Source: Lysobacterales bacterium
Lineage (GTDB): Bacteria; Pseudomonadota; Gammaproteobacteria; Xanthomonadales; Ahniellaceae
NCBI GenBank assembly: GCA_016721845.1
Contig: JADKHK010000013.1
Coordinates: forward strand, 1-64,000
Direction: 5' to 3'
DNA length: 64,000 bases
The notes under the pieces: model-generated
Databases searched by the model: none
What the model was told of the DNA's origin: nothing
Seen by the model: the letters and a program-made list of their open reading frames with translations, nothing else
In this document: positions 62,975 through 64,000 of the stretch, piece by piece
Layout: each line of letters opens with the position of its first letter
How positions within the stretch are numbered: the stretch's first letter is position 1
Program-made: the position numbers and the translations under genes

Positions 62975-63667
62975 TCAGCGCAACAGCATTTCCAGGGTTT
63001 CGCCGTCGGGTTCCTTCTGGACGATGCGCACCGGCGTGTAGCCGAGCGCGGGGGCGATCCAGGTGGTGGTGGTGCGTCCGACCTTTTCGCGGATGCGTTC
63101 AAGCTTGATGCAGTCGAAACGGCCGCGCGCGGTGGCGATGGTTTCCCGACCAGCGATCCGGTAGCGATGGATGTCGATCTCGCGCTTGTCGGCGACGCGA
63201 TATTCGAGCGTATCGTGCTTGGCTTTCAGGTCGGCCGCGAGCGCGAGCACGACCAGATTGCGGTCGATCGTGGCCGGGGCGTATTCGAGTGCGACCGAAC
63301 CGTCGTCGTCGCTGGCGCCGATGCGTTTCGCGGAATGATCGACATCGACGCTGCGATTCTTCTTCTTCCACGCCGCTTTCTGGAAGTAGCGGTAATGCAT
63401 GGTCTCGGGACGGCCATCCTGCCACCGGAAGGTGCTGTTCTCGTCGATGCGCACGCCGGCGAAGCCGGCCAGGCCTTCGGTGCCTTCGGAGTTCGTGCTG
63501 AACTGCCAGCCGTCCTTGCCCATGATCAGTTCGATGCTCGCCTTGCCGAGGACCTTGCCGTTGCGGATCAAGGCATAGTCGCTGTGGAAGGGCTGGATCG
63601 GGGCATCCTGTGCCGGTGCGGCGAATGCGGACGACATCAGGACGAGCAAGGCAAACAGACGAATCAT
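62975..63667 (-). CDS. DUF3108 exported protein
   Basis: Exported 230-aa protein. The signal peptide is MIRLFALLVLMSSAFAAPA, cleaved before QDAPIQ. The mature part contains FHSDYALIRNGKVLGKASIE and the end TTTWIAPALGYTPVRIVQKE, which mark DUF3108. It has a beta-barrel-like fold of unknown role, sometimes found beside purN. It is directly after the cyclase stop, convergently, and downstream of purN on the same strand. Confidence 0.9.
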   Translation of the reverse strand: MIRLFALLVLMSSAFAAPAQDAPIQPFHSDYALIRNGKVLGKASIELIMGKDGWQFSTNSEGTEGLAGFAGVRIDENSTFRWQDGRPETMHYRYFQKAAWKKKNRSVDVDHSAKRIGASDDDGSVALEYAPATIDRNLVVLALAADLKAKHDTLEYRVADKREIDIHRYRIAGRETIATARGRFDCIKLERIREKVGRTTTTWIAPALGYTPVRIVQKEPDGETLEMLLR

Positions 63668-63734
63668 CGGGTCAACTCCGGAACAGGCGCACAGCCTACG
63701 CGAGCAACTCTGAGTCGCAGGCAAACGCAAAGGT

Positions 63735-64000
63735 TCAATCGACCCGCAAGGGCTCGGTCAGGATGCGCTCATCGAAGCGGACGTGGTCGGCGTCGAAGCG
63801 CAATCGGCCTTCGGCACACCAGCGCACCGCTTGCACGAGCAGACGGTGTTCCTGCGGCAGCAGTCGTTCGGCGAGCGATTCGGCGCTGTCATCGGCGCTG
63901 ATCGTCAGACGCGTCTGCGCGATCACCGGCCCGGCATCGAGGTCCGGGATCACGACGTGCACGCTGGCGCCGTGTTCGGTGTCGCCGGCCTCGATCGCGC
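63735..64000 (-). CDS. purN: Phosphoribosylglycinamide formyltransferase, C-terminal part
   Basis: C-terminal portion of GAR transformylase, third step of purine synthesis; the start lies beyond the window edge. The visible part reads AGDTEHGASVHVVIPDLDAG, PVIAQ, then RLLPQEHRLLVQAVRWCAEG, matching the PurN end, including the GD.x.HG.SVH segment with the catalytic Asp region. About 88 residues are visible of the usual 210-220. DUF3108 follows on the same strand after 67 bases. Confidence 0.93.
   Translation of the reverse strand, partial: AIEAGDTEHGASVHVVIPDLDAGPVIAQTRLTISADDSAESLAERLLPQEHRLLVQAVRWCAEGRLRFDADHVRFDERILTEPLRVD

Overview
The window is GC-rich chromosomal DNA from a gammaproteobacterium, most likely of the order Lysobacterales (Xanthomonadales). 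This is an inference from gene content: a short-lid adenylate kinase, a pyrophosphate-type phosphofructokinase, an H+-pyrophosphatase beside a soluble pyrophosphatase, Mpl, a DUF2333 protein and an FNR/HemN pair. No rRNA, tRNA, CRISPR array, prophage or insertion sequence was recognised. Genes are tightly packed, with many ATGA or TGATG overlaps, and no gene-free stretch exceeds about 300 bases.

Layout. 1-2.5 kb: an RND efflux adaptor divergent from a TetR regulator, then a UbiM/UbiH-like flavin hydroxylase, all broken by several indels. 2.6-7.5 kb: a secreted Cys-rich-repeat/P-domain protein, an SbtA-like permease, a TPP riboswitch with thiC, and an OmpW-like porin. 7.5-10.9 kb: LON-domain protein, mpl, a membrane protein, a TusA-like protein and adk. 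11-21 kb: pyrophosphate and glycolysis genes (PPi-PFK, hppA, ppa, gapA) with a cation exporter, an acyltransferase and DUF2333. 21.2-31.5 kb: a low-GC orphan between two copies of one terminator, an M1 aminopeptidase, a glycosyltransferase/PAP2 pair behind Pho-box-like repeats, rlmJ, an Slp-like lipoprotein, a SET methyltransferase, transporters and small enzymes. 31.6-43.5 kb: mfd, a HAD phosphatase, pgk, hemN with an FNR box, fnr, membrane proteins and pyk. 43.5-57 kb: small proteins, a MoaD-like/beta-propeller pair, an S9 peptidase, HU, PrsW, an ECF42-type sigma factor with YciI/DGPF, glyoxalase and DUF1428 genes, an EamA exporter, a Rieske protein and an SLC13 permease. 57-64 kb: trmB-thiG-thiS, an ABC exporter with a lipoprotein adaptor, a diguanylate cyclase, DUF3108 and the end of purN.

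Themes. Lower glycolysis (gapA, pgk, pyk) sits with three pyrophosphate enzymes, suggesting PPi-linked energy conservation. Thiamine synthesis is split between riboswitch-controlled thiC and a thiS-thiG-trmB group. hemN and fnr form an apparent oxygen-sensing loop. The ECF42 neighbourhood and the Pho-box/GT4/PAP2 locus are the best candidates for coordinated but under-described systems.

Sequence quality. Single- or two-base indels interrupt thiC, pyk (three times), the acyltransferase, the SbtA-like gene and the first three genes. Reading frames are well conserved on both sides of each break, which points to assembly or sequencing errors more than to old pseudogenes, at least for thiC and pyk.
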